Below, one piece after another: positions 35,350-48,489 of a stretch of DNA of 64,000 nucleotides. Source of the stretch: Oxytricha trifallax (taxonomy: Eukaryota > Ciliophora > Spirotrichea > Sporadotrichida > Oxytrichidae); contig ARYC01002493.1 in assembly GCA_000711775.1 (NCBI GenBank), positions 1 through 64,000 on the forward strand, read 5' to 3'. A program made the translations under genes and the position numbers. The notes under the pieces were generated by a model. That model had not been told where the DNA came from, searched no databases, and saw only the letters and a program-made list of their open reading frames with translations. How positions within the stretch are numbered: position 1 is the stretch's first letter; each line of letters begins with the position of its first letter.

Positions 35350-38300
35350 TCAATGCGCTTTAAGCATATGTGGAAATTATAAATTTTTAAAATGATAAAA
35401 ATCTATATCTTTATGATCATGTCCAAAAATACTCTTTAATTTCTTTAAGATTAATATTTGCCACTTTTTTACATGTAAGGTTTACACTTACTATTAAACT
35501 TGAGAGTTGTTTTAATTTATATTTCCAACTCCACTAACATGTTGAGGCTAAATGAATTAATACTAATTTGGTTTTACTGTCCCATTCTATTATTATAGTA
35601 AGAGTTGTTGCTGCTAGTATTATTGCATTAAAAGGAATTACTGTTAAGACATATTTTATTAGTTCTGTGGAAGTTATTGCAAATTTTACAAACTCATTTG
35701 CAATAATTTTGGGGTTTATAATAAGTACTGAAATAAGTATGCTACAACTAATTTTTATTAAAAACATAATAAAAGGAATTGAATTAGCCTTATATTGGAA
35801 AGTAAATAAGTTAATAAAATTAACTAAAAAATATGGATTCTTTATAGAATCCCTTAATTATTATTGCTGTAGTTATTGTTGTTACATTTGCATCTGTTAT
35901 TAAAATATCGAAGCACTCTAGATAGGGCCAATATTCAAATTACCATTTGATTAATATACATGTAATTTTATCAATAAAACTCATTATTGATTCAGAAAAT
36001 TATAATCATGCTTTTAATTTTTTTTACCATTGCCCAGCTCAAGTGTTGTCTTCGTGCTTAATCTGTTTTATGATGCTTTTATATATTAATTTTAGTTTAA
36101 AAAATATAAAAATACCCTGAAACATCAACTAAAAATATTTTAATTATAAATAATAGGAGTTTGGCATGTGTAGTTCTTAGGATATGAGTGAAAACTAATG
36201 TGAAGATTGATTTGAGAGACCTCCTCCATTTGTGATTGCATTTGTATATTGGAATACTTATTATTATTAATGTAATTGCTATCTTTGAAGAATATTATTA
36301 GCTCCCATGTTTTTCATTCGCTTTGGAGGTGATTAACTACTTCTTTATTTATTGATTTATTTAGATATATGCTTAAATAAGCAATTCAAAAATACTAAAA
36401 ATTCTTACTAGCAGTATATTTTAATAAGTAATTTAAATTAATCACTTAATAAGTAATTTTGAATTCTAAAGAGTAAGAAGTAAAAAGCAAAAAATATCTA
36501 ATAAATATAATAAGTAACTACTCTACAATTACTAATTGAAGTTTTAGTTGTTGATTGATATGCCAGCAATTTAATTGTATTAATTCTACTGCATATTTGT
36601 TGAATAGATATTCTATAAATTGGACTATTGGTTCATAGAACTCATAAAGAGATTTTCTTAAGCTAGTGCTGATGTACCACTCAACCCTGGTTGTGATTAT
36701 ATTAGTTCATTATTCATTTTTAATAAATTTATTCTTTTAATTGTAATTAATTATAAGCTATCAGTGCTATAAATTATCGGTAGGTAAGAAATTAAAAATC
36801 AAATTAATCCTAAATAATGAGTTCTTAATGACTGATGTTTATTGTTAAAATTTTATTGAAATCAAATTTTACCAGTGATTGGCTTCATTTTAAACTCTGA
36901 CTAAGTCTCTCCACCCCATTAAACAAGTCTAACAGGCTCTAAAGAAGCCCCTCTATTATCAATCATTTCTTTAAATGGGACATTATGTCTCGTATGACCC
37001 AGATTGAAAACACTCCTACTGGCTATTCCCTAATCTTTAACATTACTGACTTATTTTTCCATTAAAAATGTGCGATAATTCTCAAATCTTAACCCTTTTG
37101 GCACTACAGACTGGTACTAAATTTGTGATAATTTATCATTTATTACAACTGAGCTGCTCCTTCCCTAAGATTTATAGAATTGAGAAGTGGTTGTCTACAT
37201 CCAACTTGGTGCCAAATCTGATGTTTTATGAGCATGTTTGAAATCTATATTTTTTTCTAATGGCTCTTTTCTTGATAGATTTTGACTTGGAGAGACTGTA
37301 ATCCAACCTTAATTTTTACTAATTATAAACTAAGAATCAGTATCTGATTATTTTATTTGATTCACTATAAGAAAATTAACTATGCAAAAATAAATTTACC
37401 AGGATTATCAAGAGGTCTCATATAATCAGGCACTTATAGATCATACTTAGATTTTTATATCCGTGTCATTATCTTTTCATTTGAATAGTACTATTGTACT
37501 TTCTAGCTTGCTCTCATCATTTTTTCTTTAATATCCACACCTTGAGAAAATTTATTTGGTGTGGTTTAGCAATCTACTACACTTGATTTTCTCTAATTAA
37601 ATGATGAACTATTTATCAAACTTAATATTAATAATTTTTTATATAAATTTTAAAATTACAAATAAGAACAATAAAAGCTTATTTTTCAAATTATAATGTC
37701 AAACTGCCTTTTTATATTATGCCAGTTGTTTATCCTAAAGTTGAATAAATTTTTGGTGAATTTAAGAAAATTAACGGGGGTTTATTAATTAATTAATGTT
37801 TTGAGTTGCTACTTGTTAATGACTGTTCTTAATTACTTCTCTTTAATTTTTTTATTATAAATAGATTTTTGTTTGTATTGAGGTTTGTTGGAGTTTATGT
37901 GTTACTATTTTATTAAGATGCTTGTGCAAAGGAATTACTTGATTGAGATGATAATTTTGGAGGATGTTAATTATGAAAACATATTCATAATAAAATTTCA
38001 AAGTGAGATTAAAACAATTACACTACAATTTCCTGGAACTCAAATTAGTAAAGCCAATATTACTGAATTTAAACTTGATTTAAGACTAATCTGTTTAAAT
38101 TTGCTTCCCATCAATTATAGCTTATTTTTAATGAATTAATTTGGTCATTGTCAAATTCATTGGCTTATCATAATTAAATCCGCTTAAATCTTTCCCATCA
38201 ACAGTATCAAATGGCTTTAAATAAGCTTTGGGGTTATAGTGAGATTTTTCAAATTATTTAGATTTATAGGGTTTGATATCATTTATTTCTAGTTATCTTT

Positions 38301-39740
38301 TGTTTCTTTCCTCAATCGGTTTAGATACGCTCTATATTGAAAATTAATTTATTTTTTTTAGGATTTTAATGTTTTGTAATATACAGGAATAAATAAATAC
38401 TTACAGGGAAAGCTGAAAGATTTTTGTAGGTTGGTGGTTTAAGCTAAGATTTGTCAAATTTACCAGTCGCATAAAATGTTATTTTAGTACCAGAAGGTGG
38501 TCTAAGAGGAATTTTAAAAACTAATTTCAATTATTACCTTTAAGGAATTATGGACATTTATTTGGCTTAATAAAAAAAAAGTTGATTAAAATTTAATTAA
38601 TGATAGCTTTAATATTTAAAGTTATAAAATAAATTCTTAATATAATTAAATTAATAAAACTTATTTTCTCATTCATTTCTTGATAATTTTAGGTTTAGTC
38701 TAATTTTAAGATACCCCAGAAACACTCTCTTTCTTAGATTAATTTGAAACTAATCCCATACTATTTTCATGTGGCTTCACGTGCCCTTATAAGCCTGAAT
38801 TACTTGGGATGTTCATTTAACTCGCACTGACTTTAGGTCTACTTTGACCACTGCTACTGCCAGATTTGGATTATAAATGCTGGCCCTTCAAATTTTAAGC
38901 TTAGTTTTTCTTAGAATCTAGCTCTTTCTATTCCTATGCTTATTTCTATCTAGCTGCAGCAAGATCTTGCTCCTATCTTTCACGAATTACTTCTCTAAGC
39001 TTTTCACCTAAAAATCTGACTGCGTTAAAAGGTAGCTCTTAAACAGGGAGAGAAGTGGTTGATTAGAAATTTCCATCTTTTGGGTGGAGGGAGTGTTTTG
39101 TAATATCAACTTGGCTACCAGCTGGAGACACACCGATATGCCCAGTCACATCATTACTCTGCAGTCTTGAAGATTCTAGCATTTCTTCATCTTAAGACTC
39201 ATCTGCATCTGAATCAGTGTACTATATTACAGAATATTGTTAGTATATTCCACTTATTTATCCGTTATAAGTTTTAATTGGTAATTTATACCGCAAAACT
39301 CTTGGTCATTTTTTAAATTGAATTCCAAACTTACATCTTCATCATCATAATACTCATGCTACTCCCCTTCGCTACTCTCGTAGTCACTTCCCATTTCAAG
39401 GCGTCTCCTCTCTTTCTCCAATCTCCTAGCTGCTCTCCTGGCATCATCATTTTGCTTTTCTACTATACTCCAATATTTGTCTAATTCCCCGCTGTCTCCT
39501 TGAATGTAATCAAGCAGCTGTTTCATTGCTAATCTGACGTCTGCGAATATGTTTGACTCCAAGTAATAGAATTGGAATTTTTAACTGAATGACAAAATAA
39601 GTTAAAAAATAAAAACAAAATAATAAAAAAATCAAATATTATAAAAAAGTAATCTTTTGCGTTTTAGTTTGTAATTGCTTTTTCTAGGATTAGGAATTAT
39701 TAATAAGAGTATCGTTCTTACCGTATGCTTGTATATCCAT
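35350..39740 (-). CDS. Gln-rich protein of unknown function in several MDSs
   Basis: MDS1 is tiny: ATG 39,740, MDIQAY. The next piece follows after an IES (pointer GTA on the plus strand) and gives LESNIFADVRLAMKQLLDYI, then an acidic run (SSEGEQHEYYDDED). Further pieces: about 39,225-38,690 (LPFNAVRFLGEKLREVIRER and a Gln-rich basic helix), 38,520-38,410 (LRPPSGTKITFYATGKFDKS), 38,290-38,160, 37,620-37,400 (NEKIMTRIQKSKYDLQVPDY), 37,310-36,865 (SVVPKGLRFENYRTFLMEKQ), 36,340-36,140, and a poly-Gln C-terminal part 35,905-35,350. No family recognised. The start is supported by frame restoration at the GTA pointer. The gene ends 132 bp before the IQ-gene start and begins 130 bp after the RBR-gene stop. 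Confidence 0.65.
39563..39722. other. IES, 160 bp, pointer GTA
   Basis: GTA lies at 39,563-39,565 and 39,723-39,725. Removal joins MDIQAY to LESNIF on the minus strand. A three-base repeat alone is weak, so the call rests on the frame. Confidence 0.5.
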
Positions 39741-39869
39741 TTTATGAAGATTAACTAGAAATTGTTATTATTTAATTAATATATCTGCAATTATCATTAA
39801 TTATAAGGACAAATTACCAAAAATATAAGCCAATCGATTGTAGTAATTTATATCGTCTTTAAAATTAAA

Positions 39870-42800
39870 TCAAAGTTTTATTGCTTTTTTATTATTAATA
39901 ATTGGTAAAAGCAAAGGTGATAATATTACAATAGCAAAAGTAATTGGTGATATCAATAAAACTCCAATAAATATCAAAATTGCAAGCAAATAATTTCCGA
40001 CTGTTTTAAAATTTAATCGCTCTTTATTTTTCTAAGTCTTTGATGAACCGAGTGTTTTGTTAAAAGTTTATTTCTTGTAAAAAGGTTTATCATTTTCGAG
40101 TTTTTTGTTGATAAAATTTTGAGCAAAAGTATATGGAGCAATTACTAATCCAATTATTGGTGAGAAAATTACTAATCCTATGTAAATCATGAATTTATAG
40201 TAAAAAGCTAAAATTATGGGCTTAAATGATCCTTTGAGAATTTTCTAGTTTTTTCCAATATATTTATCTTTATGCTTATACTACAAAGATCTACAAGCTT
40301 AAGGATTTAAAATATTAAAATGGTTTCCATTTAAAAACTCATCTGTTATGCTTACTCGACATAAAGTACAAAATATTATGTTGCATTTCAAGCAATGTAA
40401 GTGGTTGTTCGATGTTAATGAATCACATATACTCTCGTTTTCTATTTTCATGCAAACTTAACCGCACACTTTCCATAAACCAGATTTAGTGCTTTGTCTC
40501 ATATTAGGACATATTTAAATGTTAGGTAAGTGCTCTATGGTAGAATTGTAGTGTCTTGCGAGAGCTATTTGGCAATCTTCGTCTAGTCTTACATGTGAAT
40601 AACAGCATATTAAACACTACCAAGTATTACAAGTTTTACAATGAAATTTGTAATCGTCTGTAATTTTTGATTGAGATATCGCTTCTTAACAACGTGGGCA
40701 ATTATAGCTCTTTTATGTTTTAAAGCTGATCAATTAAGCTTACTTTTTCTAGTAAATACTAAACAAATCTTCTGATAGTATTTATTTAGCTTAATTTGAG
40801 GAAAGTTTTTTGTCGCAGCAAGGTAATGTTAGGGATTTAAATTCAAATTTGATCAACTACTATTCAGTCCATTAATCTGTACACTTTTAACAGATTTCAT
40901 GACCACACTATTATATTTAATCAAGATCAAGTGTTCTACACTCATTATCAAAACAAATTTAACAATTTTTACTCTCGTTTTTCAATTGCTAAGATTAGAG
41001 GGAATTTAGTATTTTGCCATATACATACTTTATTTATTTAAAGTGATTGACAAGTTTTAACTTGGTTATATCACTGTATTCCATAAAGTGCAATCCAATT
41101 TTATCAATTAGCACTTTGTTTTCATCCTAAGTTATATTTGGGTTAATTTGATTCATTAATTAGAGAAATTAAGTTGTGGCATGACTTTCCACTAAAAATC
41201 CATTAGGAGTTTTATCAGAAATTTTTTCATAATTAAAGTCTATTAAATTTTGCTATCTTGAAGTCTAAAAATAATACTTTAGCTTTATTTACATTTTGTC
41301 TTGTTTTTTGGGTTCTGGACTTGCCAAAATGAACTGCTAAACTATGTATAAAATTATACATATTTTCTAAATAAACTTCAATGAAATTTATACAATAAGT
41401 TTAAGACTTGATGGTGTTATAATCATGTCTATTTTCTAAATTATTCTACGATCCATCTTCGAAAAAGTTAGCATATTCTTCTACTTCATGTCCTAAATAT
41501 TAAATTTCCTACTAATCTAGTAGCTTCCACAAGAATATATTATGATCTAAAGAATGATTCTCGTACTTATCTCCACATATCTCACATAAATTTTGATTAC
41601 TCTAATTCTTCGCCTTTGACTTTAATTGGTCTAAACTATAATGATTTTCTCCTTATTCTTAAATAATTGAGAAACTAGGGTCTAAAAATTGCAAGTTAGT
41701 TTTATTGGTCTAATATTTAGCCAAATCTATACGATTTTAAGGATTTATTGTAGTTTATTATTTTATCAAATTTTGATTTGGAATGTCTAACTTAGACTTT
41801 TAGTTTTCTAAAAGTACAGTACTATCATTTAACAGTTAAATTGATGATTAATCATTGAATTTATTTTACTATAGAATTGATGAACTAATATCATGTTTCT
41901 TAAATAGTGGCTCGTTTAGTACGTTCTTTCTGAAACTTGAAATTTCCTAAAAACTGCCGTTAGATTGATGTCTAAAATGCTAATTACTTTCTTTTATAGA
42001 GTTTTAGTGGTTTTTGTCAATGCCTAGTTTAGGTTGGCTTAAAACATTAATGTTTATTTTCTACTCGCCAATATTTATAGTTTTTTCTTCTTAACGCAAG
42101 GAATTAAACTAGGCTAATTACTCTTCAATATTGAATTTGTCCATGCTCTTTATAGATTGCAGCTCATTCATATCGATCGTGTAAGATTTTTATTCTGACA
42201 TAAAATCATTTTGATTTTAATTAAGCTACGGTACTTCAGATTAGGAATATTTGATCTTGCCTATCATTTTACCTCTAAGTCTAACCAATAATTAAACTTT
42301 ATCAAACTACTCTAACACGTCTTCTTTATGAGTGGTTGAGAGTATTTTTGAGTTTTTGATTTACTTTATAGGGTGCTATTTGCTTTTAATAAAAAATTGA
42401 ATATTTCCTATCACACTCTCTTTCTATCTTGTCTAACTTTAAGATTTTACTTATTATTTTATGAGATTATTAGAGTATTAATTGATACTCTAGAAACATC
42501 CAACATTGCCCTATTTCCCTAACAAACTTATCATTTTCTCATATTTACCCTGTTTCATAAATTTATGCTTCCAGGTCTTTAAAATGGAGTCATTTTGATT
42601 TTAAAAAGTAAATTCCTGATTTAATTGCTAATTTATATTTTCATTGTCAAATAACAAGTACTAATCTATTATTCGTTCTATAGATAGCGGAATTGAATAT
42701 TTATCCATAAAAAGTAAAGATTTCAAAATGATTTCTAATTTAAAGCCAAGTTTTAAATGTAAGTCTAATACCAATTTCATTGGATTTAATTGGATATGCG

Positions 42801-45668
42801 AATCTTTAAACAAATATTTATTGCATATCAATTAATTTTTTTTTACCTTTGATAAGAATAACAAGAATACAAATTTAAAATAAGTGAATCTGGAATGGCA
42901 TAATTAAAAGTATGCTAACTCTCAAATGGCTTATACTTATAAGCTCTGATATATTTCTAATTCCATATGATATTTAAATGTTTTTAATTGCCGTAATCCT
43001 AGGTATTTTATTTTTTGACTTGATTCTCTAAGGCAGGTGAATTTATATGATGAGAATTTAACTTATAATTCTCTTCTCTTTGACTCATAAAGTATTACTT
43101 TTGTTATTGGCTTTATTTTATCGGGTTAAAAAGTGATTGAAAATATTGTTAGTTTTAATTTTAATCATAGTTTTACTATAAATAGTCATCGTTTTTATTT
43201 CTAGAGGTTTTTGAACGAGTATTTATGGGGGCGTTTGGAAATATTGGCAGCGTTTAGTGTGAAACTATTGAATAAAAGTCGTCATTTAAATATAATTAAC
43301 TTTATACAGAAAAAAGATTCAAATAATGAATTGGATTTACCAAAAAAAATTAAGAAATTTGACTAGCCAACGTTCAATGGTATATTATTATTATATAAAC
43401 TTTTTGTCATATTCACTCTGCTTGAAATTTAAATAAAGAATATTTTATCATTGAATTTTTTGTAAAAAATTGAAAGACTAGTGTAATTATCATTTTCAAA
43501 GTAAAGCTTCTCTAATTTTCTCGCTACAAGGGAATTTCTATTCATTGGGGGAAATTAAATAATTAAAAGAAAATATTGTCAGAATTTAAAGTATAAATTA
43601 GGTTAAAAGTAAATTGTCATTATTTTATTTTGAATGTATACTTCTTCTTTTAAATGCTAGCACTTTCTTATGAGATAAAAGGTTGATATAAATTGTGCTT
43701 TCTTATATTCTCAATGCTTATTTATGAGGTTCTTTCTGATGCCCCGATTCCCTAAACTTTATTTGGATATTAATTGCCCTAATTTTAGTACTCATCATTA
43801 AATTTAATATAATAAATCTATTTTTACCATTTTCATATACTTTTGGGTTTGGTTAACTTCACATTAAAATTTGGAAGTTTAATTTATATATATATATATT
43901 TATAATATTATTCATTAATTTTGCTATTTCTCTAGATTTTTTAGTTGGCTTAGACTTTATTTTTATAGTGAGATGTATCCAAAGTCATAATTTTATTTTA
44001 AAGCTGAGTTAGCACATCCTTCTTTTTCTAGTATACTGATTATATTTGGTGATTTTTATTTGTTTTTTGCTGACTCTATTTTTATTGTGATATTCTGTTA
44101 TAACTAGGATCTATGGTTATCTTGTTCAATTATTTATTTATAAATATGGTTAATAAAAATTTAAGTAGGTCATGATAAGATAAATTATATTATAAATTGA
44201 CCAAATTGTTCAATAAGTCTTCATTTATTTGAGAGAGATACTATTTTTAGTATTACTTGAGCATTTAATTTCTTTAATTTTAAGGATGATTATTTCCATG
44301 TATTATCGCCTAAACTCCTAATGTATGAGTTGAATCTTCGTTTATATTTGGATCAATTGTAAAACAACAATATAAATATAGTATAATAGTGGCATAACTG
44401 AACAAAATTTTATTCAGAAACAATTAAAAATACTTGATAATAATTGTTCCACTACCGATATGCATAAGATGTTTTTCTTTGATTTGGAATGGAGTGAAGC
44501 TATTGCTATTATTAGATTGATAGAAAGATTCTGCTGCTGCGTAATTAGCTACTTTATTGTACTTTATTCTAGATGATTGAGATTAATTTTTGTCTTTTTA
44601 ATTTTTCAAATGAGCTGAACCAATTATACTCTGGTTTACTGGTCCTTGTGACATTCGCTAACTAAAGTTAAAATAATATCTTCTCTTATATTAAAATCCA
44701 TAGATTAACTATATTTTCAGTTTTTTTTATTAAAAATAGGATTAAAAGTTAATGATGTTTTCATAAGGATTGTCAAAATTCCTTTGCCCTAGATTAGAAA
44801 TTCTTTACTTATGAATGTTTTAATCTACATAGCTCTAGTATGGATTTCCTTTCTGTATTTATGATTATATGTCTGAATTTTTTCCTATGTTTCCACTTCT
44901 GAGACTATTCATATTTTATAGGAATTTATAGTACCCTGCTCCACCGCTGATATTTGATTCTTCATTTCTTATATAAAAAGGAAAATATTCTATTTTTTAA
45001 TTACTTATTTAAATCAAAACTCAATTGTGTCTTTTAGTAATTTTCACAATTCAACACCCAAATTTCTTATCTATTTACTTTGGCCCTTTTAATCATTCTA
45101 CCCTCCATCATAACTTCGTCCAGAAAACACTTAATTTTGAAGATAATTTTACCCAATAGTATTTTCAATTTTAACAGAGTCTTGCTCAATATATTGAAAA
45201 TGGGCTCTTTTAGTATGATTTTGCGAGTGATCAAATTTAAGTTAATTTTAATTCATGACACCCCCGCTAAACTCACTTTACTGTTCTAAATTCATTTATC
45301 TTTGGTTTCGTACTTTATGCACTTGGCCATTTAATGAAAAATATTTAAGAAAGTTTGAATAATTTAAGTTTTGATGACTATTGTATTACTTATATTATAA
45401 AAGACTTTAAGATAATAAAAGTTAATTACTTTTTAAGATTTTGGTAAACTTAGGGTGGCTGTCTGCTTTTATTCATTTTAACACGATCTACGAGTTCTTC
45501 ATCTTCGGTAATTTATTAAAATATATTTTTGTTATTAATTATTGCCCCTTGACTAAGATCTTAACTATCATCATTGTGAAGTCTTTAATGTATATCTAAT
45601 TCACTATGATATATATTTCGATTGCTTTAATCAGATTCTTCTTATGCTAAATTTTGATAATTTTCCAT
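39870..45668 (-). CDS. RBR-type E3 ubiquitin ligase with two membrane segments
   Basis: Starts at ATG 45,668 (MENYQNLAQEESDQSNRNIY), followed by about 1,000 Gln/Asn/Ser-rich residues in several MDSs, interrupted near 45,400, 45,010, 44,720, 44,400-43,300, 42,850 and 41,340. The C-terminal part is a clear RING-IBR-RING. RING1 is CQICFDNECRTLDLDQ then CGHEICQKCTDQW and CCDKKLS (about 40,985-40,795). The IBR has CPRC, FHCKTCNTWQCLICCYS and C-x-H pairs (about 40,700-40,590). RING2 (Rcat) has CPN, CGQVCMKI and LHCLKCNIIFCTLC (about 40,520-40,360), where an active-site Cys takes ubiquitin as a thioester. Two hydrophobic segments follow (MIYIGLVIFSPIIGLVIAPY and YLLAILIFIGVLLISPITFA) before TGA 39,870, the order seen in RNF19/RNF144-like ligases. 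Likely anchored in the ER or another membrane (inference). Confidence 0.8.
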
Positions 45669-45827
45669 TCTTAAATAGTTCTATTTATAAGTTTACAATA
45701 TATTATTCTTAAAATTTCAAATTAATTAAATTAGTTACAACACCTTATAATTATTAATAACCTCAGTAATGCATTTCAGTATGGGTAATAATAGTAAAAT
45801 TAAATATAATCGTAGAATTAATTAAAT
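45669..45827. promoter_or_regulatory. 159-bp divergent spacer
   Basis: Lies between the start of the RBR ligase gene (minus) and BCKDHB (plus). It is AT-rich with no open frame. In a germline map such a spacer would contain two gene-chromosome ends and the upstream region of each gene. No conserved promoter motif can be named. Confidence 0.4.
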
Positions 45828-47420
45828 ATGCAGAAACTAATACCTAGATATTTCACTAGCAGCGCTTCCAAGAATTCATCTTAGACTGTCCTTAAGCAGC
45901 TTCTCTCACCCTCTCAAACTTAAATGAGAGTAAGAGTCTTCTCTTCTCTACAGCAAGATATGGAGGGTTTCGACTTCTCTGATAAATTGAATGTTGAAGA
46001 ATTAAAACTCAAGAGCCCAGAGAAAACCTCTAAGATGAATCTCTGCGCCTCAATTTGCGATGCACTTGATATTACTCTTAAGACTGATCACTCAGCTGTT
46101 GTGTTCGGAGAGGATGTTAAATTTGGAGGTGTGTTCAGATGCACCATGGGGCTTAATGAAAAGTATGGAACTGACAGAGTTTTCAACACTCCACTTTCAG
46201 AACAGGGTATCGGTGGTTTTGCCATTGGTATGGCAACCAGTGGAGCCAACGCAGTTGCTGAAATGCAATTCGCTGATTATATCTTCCCAGCTTTCGATCA
46301 AATCGTTAACGAGGCAGCTAAGTACAGATATAGATCTGGTAATGAATTCGATTGCGGAAAGCTTACTTTCAGATCACCATATGGTGCTGTTGGTCATGGT
46401 GCTCTTTATCACTCTCAAAGTCCAGAGGCTTATTTCGCACACACCCCAGGTCTTATTATTTCTCAAAACAAAAAATATTTGTGATAGTAATAATTTTAAA
46501 GTATTTGAATAAAATTATATTTAATAATTTTGAATTGGTTTATATATCTGGATAGTATTTTGTGTTTTAGTTTTATTTAATAATCACTTTCTTTTTAACA
46601 TTTTATAATTCTATTTATTTTTTAAGTATTAAATTTATCATTATTTTTGACACTTCTATAAAACTATACAAAAAGTTTTCCTCTCAACTCTATAAAATAA
46701 TATTACAAATAAATAACTTATAATTCAATCAAATCTCTATAATACTGTAATTCCCAGATCTCCAGTTTAAGCAAAAGGACTTTTACTCGCAAGTATTAGA
46801 AACAACAATCCAGTTTTATTCTTTGAACCAAAGATCTTGTACAGAATTGCAGAGGAGGAAGTAAATATTTCACTATCATTTAATTGTTAGTAGTAAATTA
46901 TAACTTAAAGCTTTACCCATCGAGGACTACGAAATCCCTCTTATGAAGGCAGAAATATTGAAAGAAGGAACAGATTTGACAATTATTTCTTATGGCACTC
47001 AACTAAGACATGTGAGAATGGCTGTTGCCATGGCAGAGAAAGAGTCAGGAGTTTCTTGTGAAATTATTGATTTAAGAACTATCTTCCCATGGGATGAAGA
47101 AACCGTGATTAACTCAGTTAAGAAGACAGGCAAGTGTATTGTTACTCATGAAGCTCCCTTGAGTGGGGGTTTTGGGGCAGAGCTCACGGCTAAAATTCAA
47201 GAGAAATGCTTCTTGCATCTTGAAGCTCCAGTCAAGAGAGTATGCGGTTATGACACTCTATTTCATACATAAATTAGATTTATTGCCTTTATCAAAAGAA
47301 AATGTAATTTTATCTATAAAATTTAATCTAAAAACTCCTTTCCCATTAGTTTTCGAGCCATTCTATCTTCCTGACAGATTCAAGATTCTCGAAGCTATAA
47401 AAGAAACTATGAAGTATTGA
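45828..47420 (+). CDS. BCKDHB: Branched-chain 2-oxoacid dehydrogenase E1 beta subunit (mitochondrial)
   Basis: With E1 alpha it decarboxylates the 2-oxo acids of Leu, Ile and Val using thiamine diphosphate. ATG 45,828 gives a basic, Ser/Thr/Gln-rich mitochondrial presequence ([20 protein letters not shown]). The mature part follows the family closely: [157 protein letters not shown], then TGA 47,420. Four MDSs are separated by three IESs with pointers TA, AAG and ACTC, and all three joins match the family alignment without gaps. No intron. Length about 375 residues, as expected. Confidence 0.95.
46457..46742. other. IES 1 of BCKDHB, 286 bp, pointer TA
   Basis: TA at 46,457-46,458 and 46,743-46,744. 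Removal gives HTPGLITVIPRSP, matching plant and animal PGLKVVIPRSP in length. The ends are not GT-AG, so it is not an intron. Confidence 0.75.
46859..46907. other. IES 2 of BCKDHB, 49 bp, pointer AAG
   Basis: AAG at 46,859-46,861 and 46,908-46,910. Removal gives [17 protein letters not shown], as in the family. A GT-AG splice is possible at nearly the same place but would leave the frame wrong by one base, so the IES reading is preferred. Confidence 0.8.
47255..47333. other. IES 3 of BCKDHB, 79 bp, pointer ACTC
   Basis: ACTC at 47,255-47,258 and 47,334-47,337. Removal gives [19 protein letters not shown], the conserved GYDTPFP junction of E1 beta. Confidence 0.85.
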
Positions 47421-48485
47421 TATTTAACTCTGCAAAATTGATCAAATTATTTCGAAAAGTCTTGAGAAGATTTAACATTGCTTATTTAAATTAATATCAA
47501 AATTTACTCTAATCACACTTATATCTTCTCTCTATCTTTGTAGATCTACTGAAATCTTTTATCTTATATTTAATCAAATGCTAATTTTAACATAAATTCA
47601 CAGATTTAAAAAAAATTCAATATTCAAGAATAAATTTGCAGAATTTTTTATAATTATTTAAGTACTATATATAGTTTTAAAAATATTTCATAAGTTTTTC
47701 TTCCTACCTTCGTAAGTTTTAAAAATTCTAGTTGAATTTGATTTAGAATTTTAATAAATGAATTATTTTTTTTTAAAAAAAGTTTATCATAAATTTAAAA
47801 ACAATAATTGTAAGATACTTGTAATTTAATTTTTTAAGTATTTTACCAATCTATTTTATTTCAATCTTTTATTTAAATAAAAAAAATTGATATCTCATTG
47901 AATATCAAAAATACACATTCATGAAAGAAATTCTTTTATAAACAAATTCATTAGTATTTTTGTATATTTTTATATAAAATATAAATTGGCTGAGAGTCAA
48001 TTGTATTATGGCATAATTAAGATTATTATTATTGAATTGTGATATTTCACTATAATATTAATATTATTCTCAATATATGTTTTTATTAGTATTATGGTAT
48101 AAATTATATAGATTTGCTTGTGTTGATAAATAAGGTTAAATTATAATTAAATGTATTGAATAGAGATTAATAGATTTAAAACTAAAATAGAATGTTTGCT
48201 GAGTTTAATGATAAATTAGTAACTATTAATTAAATAGAATCCATTTAAGATAACTTACTTAAAAATAAATAATATAAATGTATTTAGCAATAAAAATACA
48301 ATAAAATTGATTATCAAAGGTTTTTTAGAATTTTAAATATATTGTGTAATTTTATAAAAATAGGTATTAGTTAAAAGAGATCATAGATTATAACATAAAA
48401 ATCGAATTTTTACTAAAAGCAGCGACACATTTATGAATTCTAATCTAATTTTGTGAGACATATAGATTCATTAATTTAATTAAAA
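47421..48485. other. AT-rich non-coding stretch
   Basis: More than 1 kb of very AT-rich DNA downstream of BCKDHB with no frame of coding character on either strand, no long repeat and no inverted-repeat element that I could see. Confidence 0.6.
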
Positions 48486-48489
48486 ATTG

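Noticed and set aside
35568-35903. A 111-codon hydrophobic plus-strand frame (and a 77-codon minus-strand one) suggesting small membrane proteins
   Set aside because: The third minus-strand frame over the same bases reads as a Gln-rich chain (QMQMQQQQLQQQQLR and MSLQNLQQLPQNQQN). Ile/Ala/Leu-rich text on neighbouring frames is the usual shadow of poly-Gln coding DNA.
45080-45289. 69-codon plus-strand frame upstream of BCKDHB
   Set aside because: The minus strand here carries a coding piece of the RBR ligase gene (AHFQYIEQDSVKIENTIGQN) in the expected order; the plus frame is its shadow.
46457-46910. BCKDHB interruptions as ordinary introns
   Set aside because: GT-AG splicing gives the wrong frame for the second interruption and is impossible for the first and third. 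Short direct repeats restore the family alignment exactly in all three.
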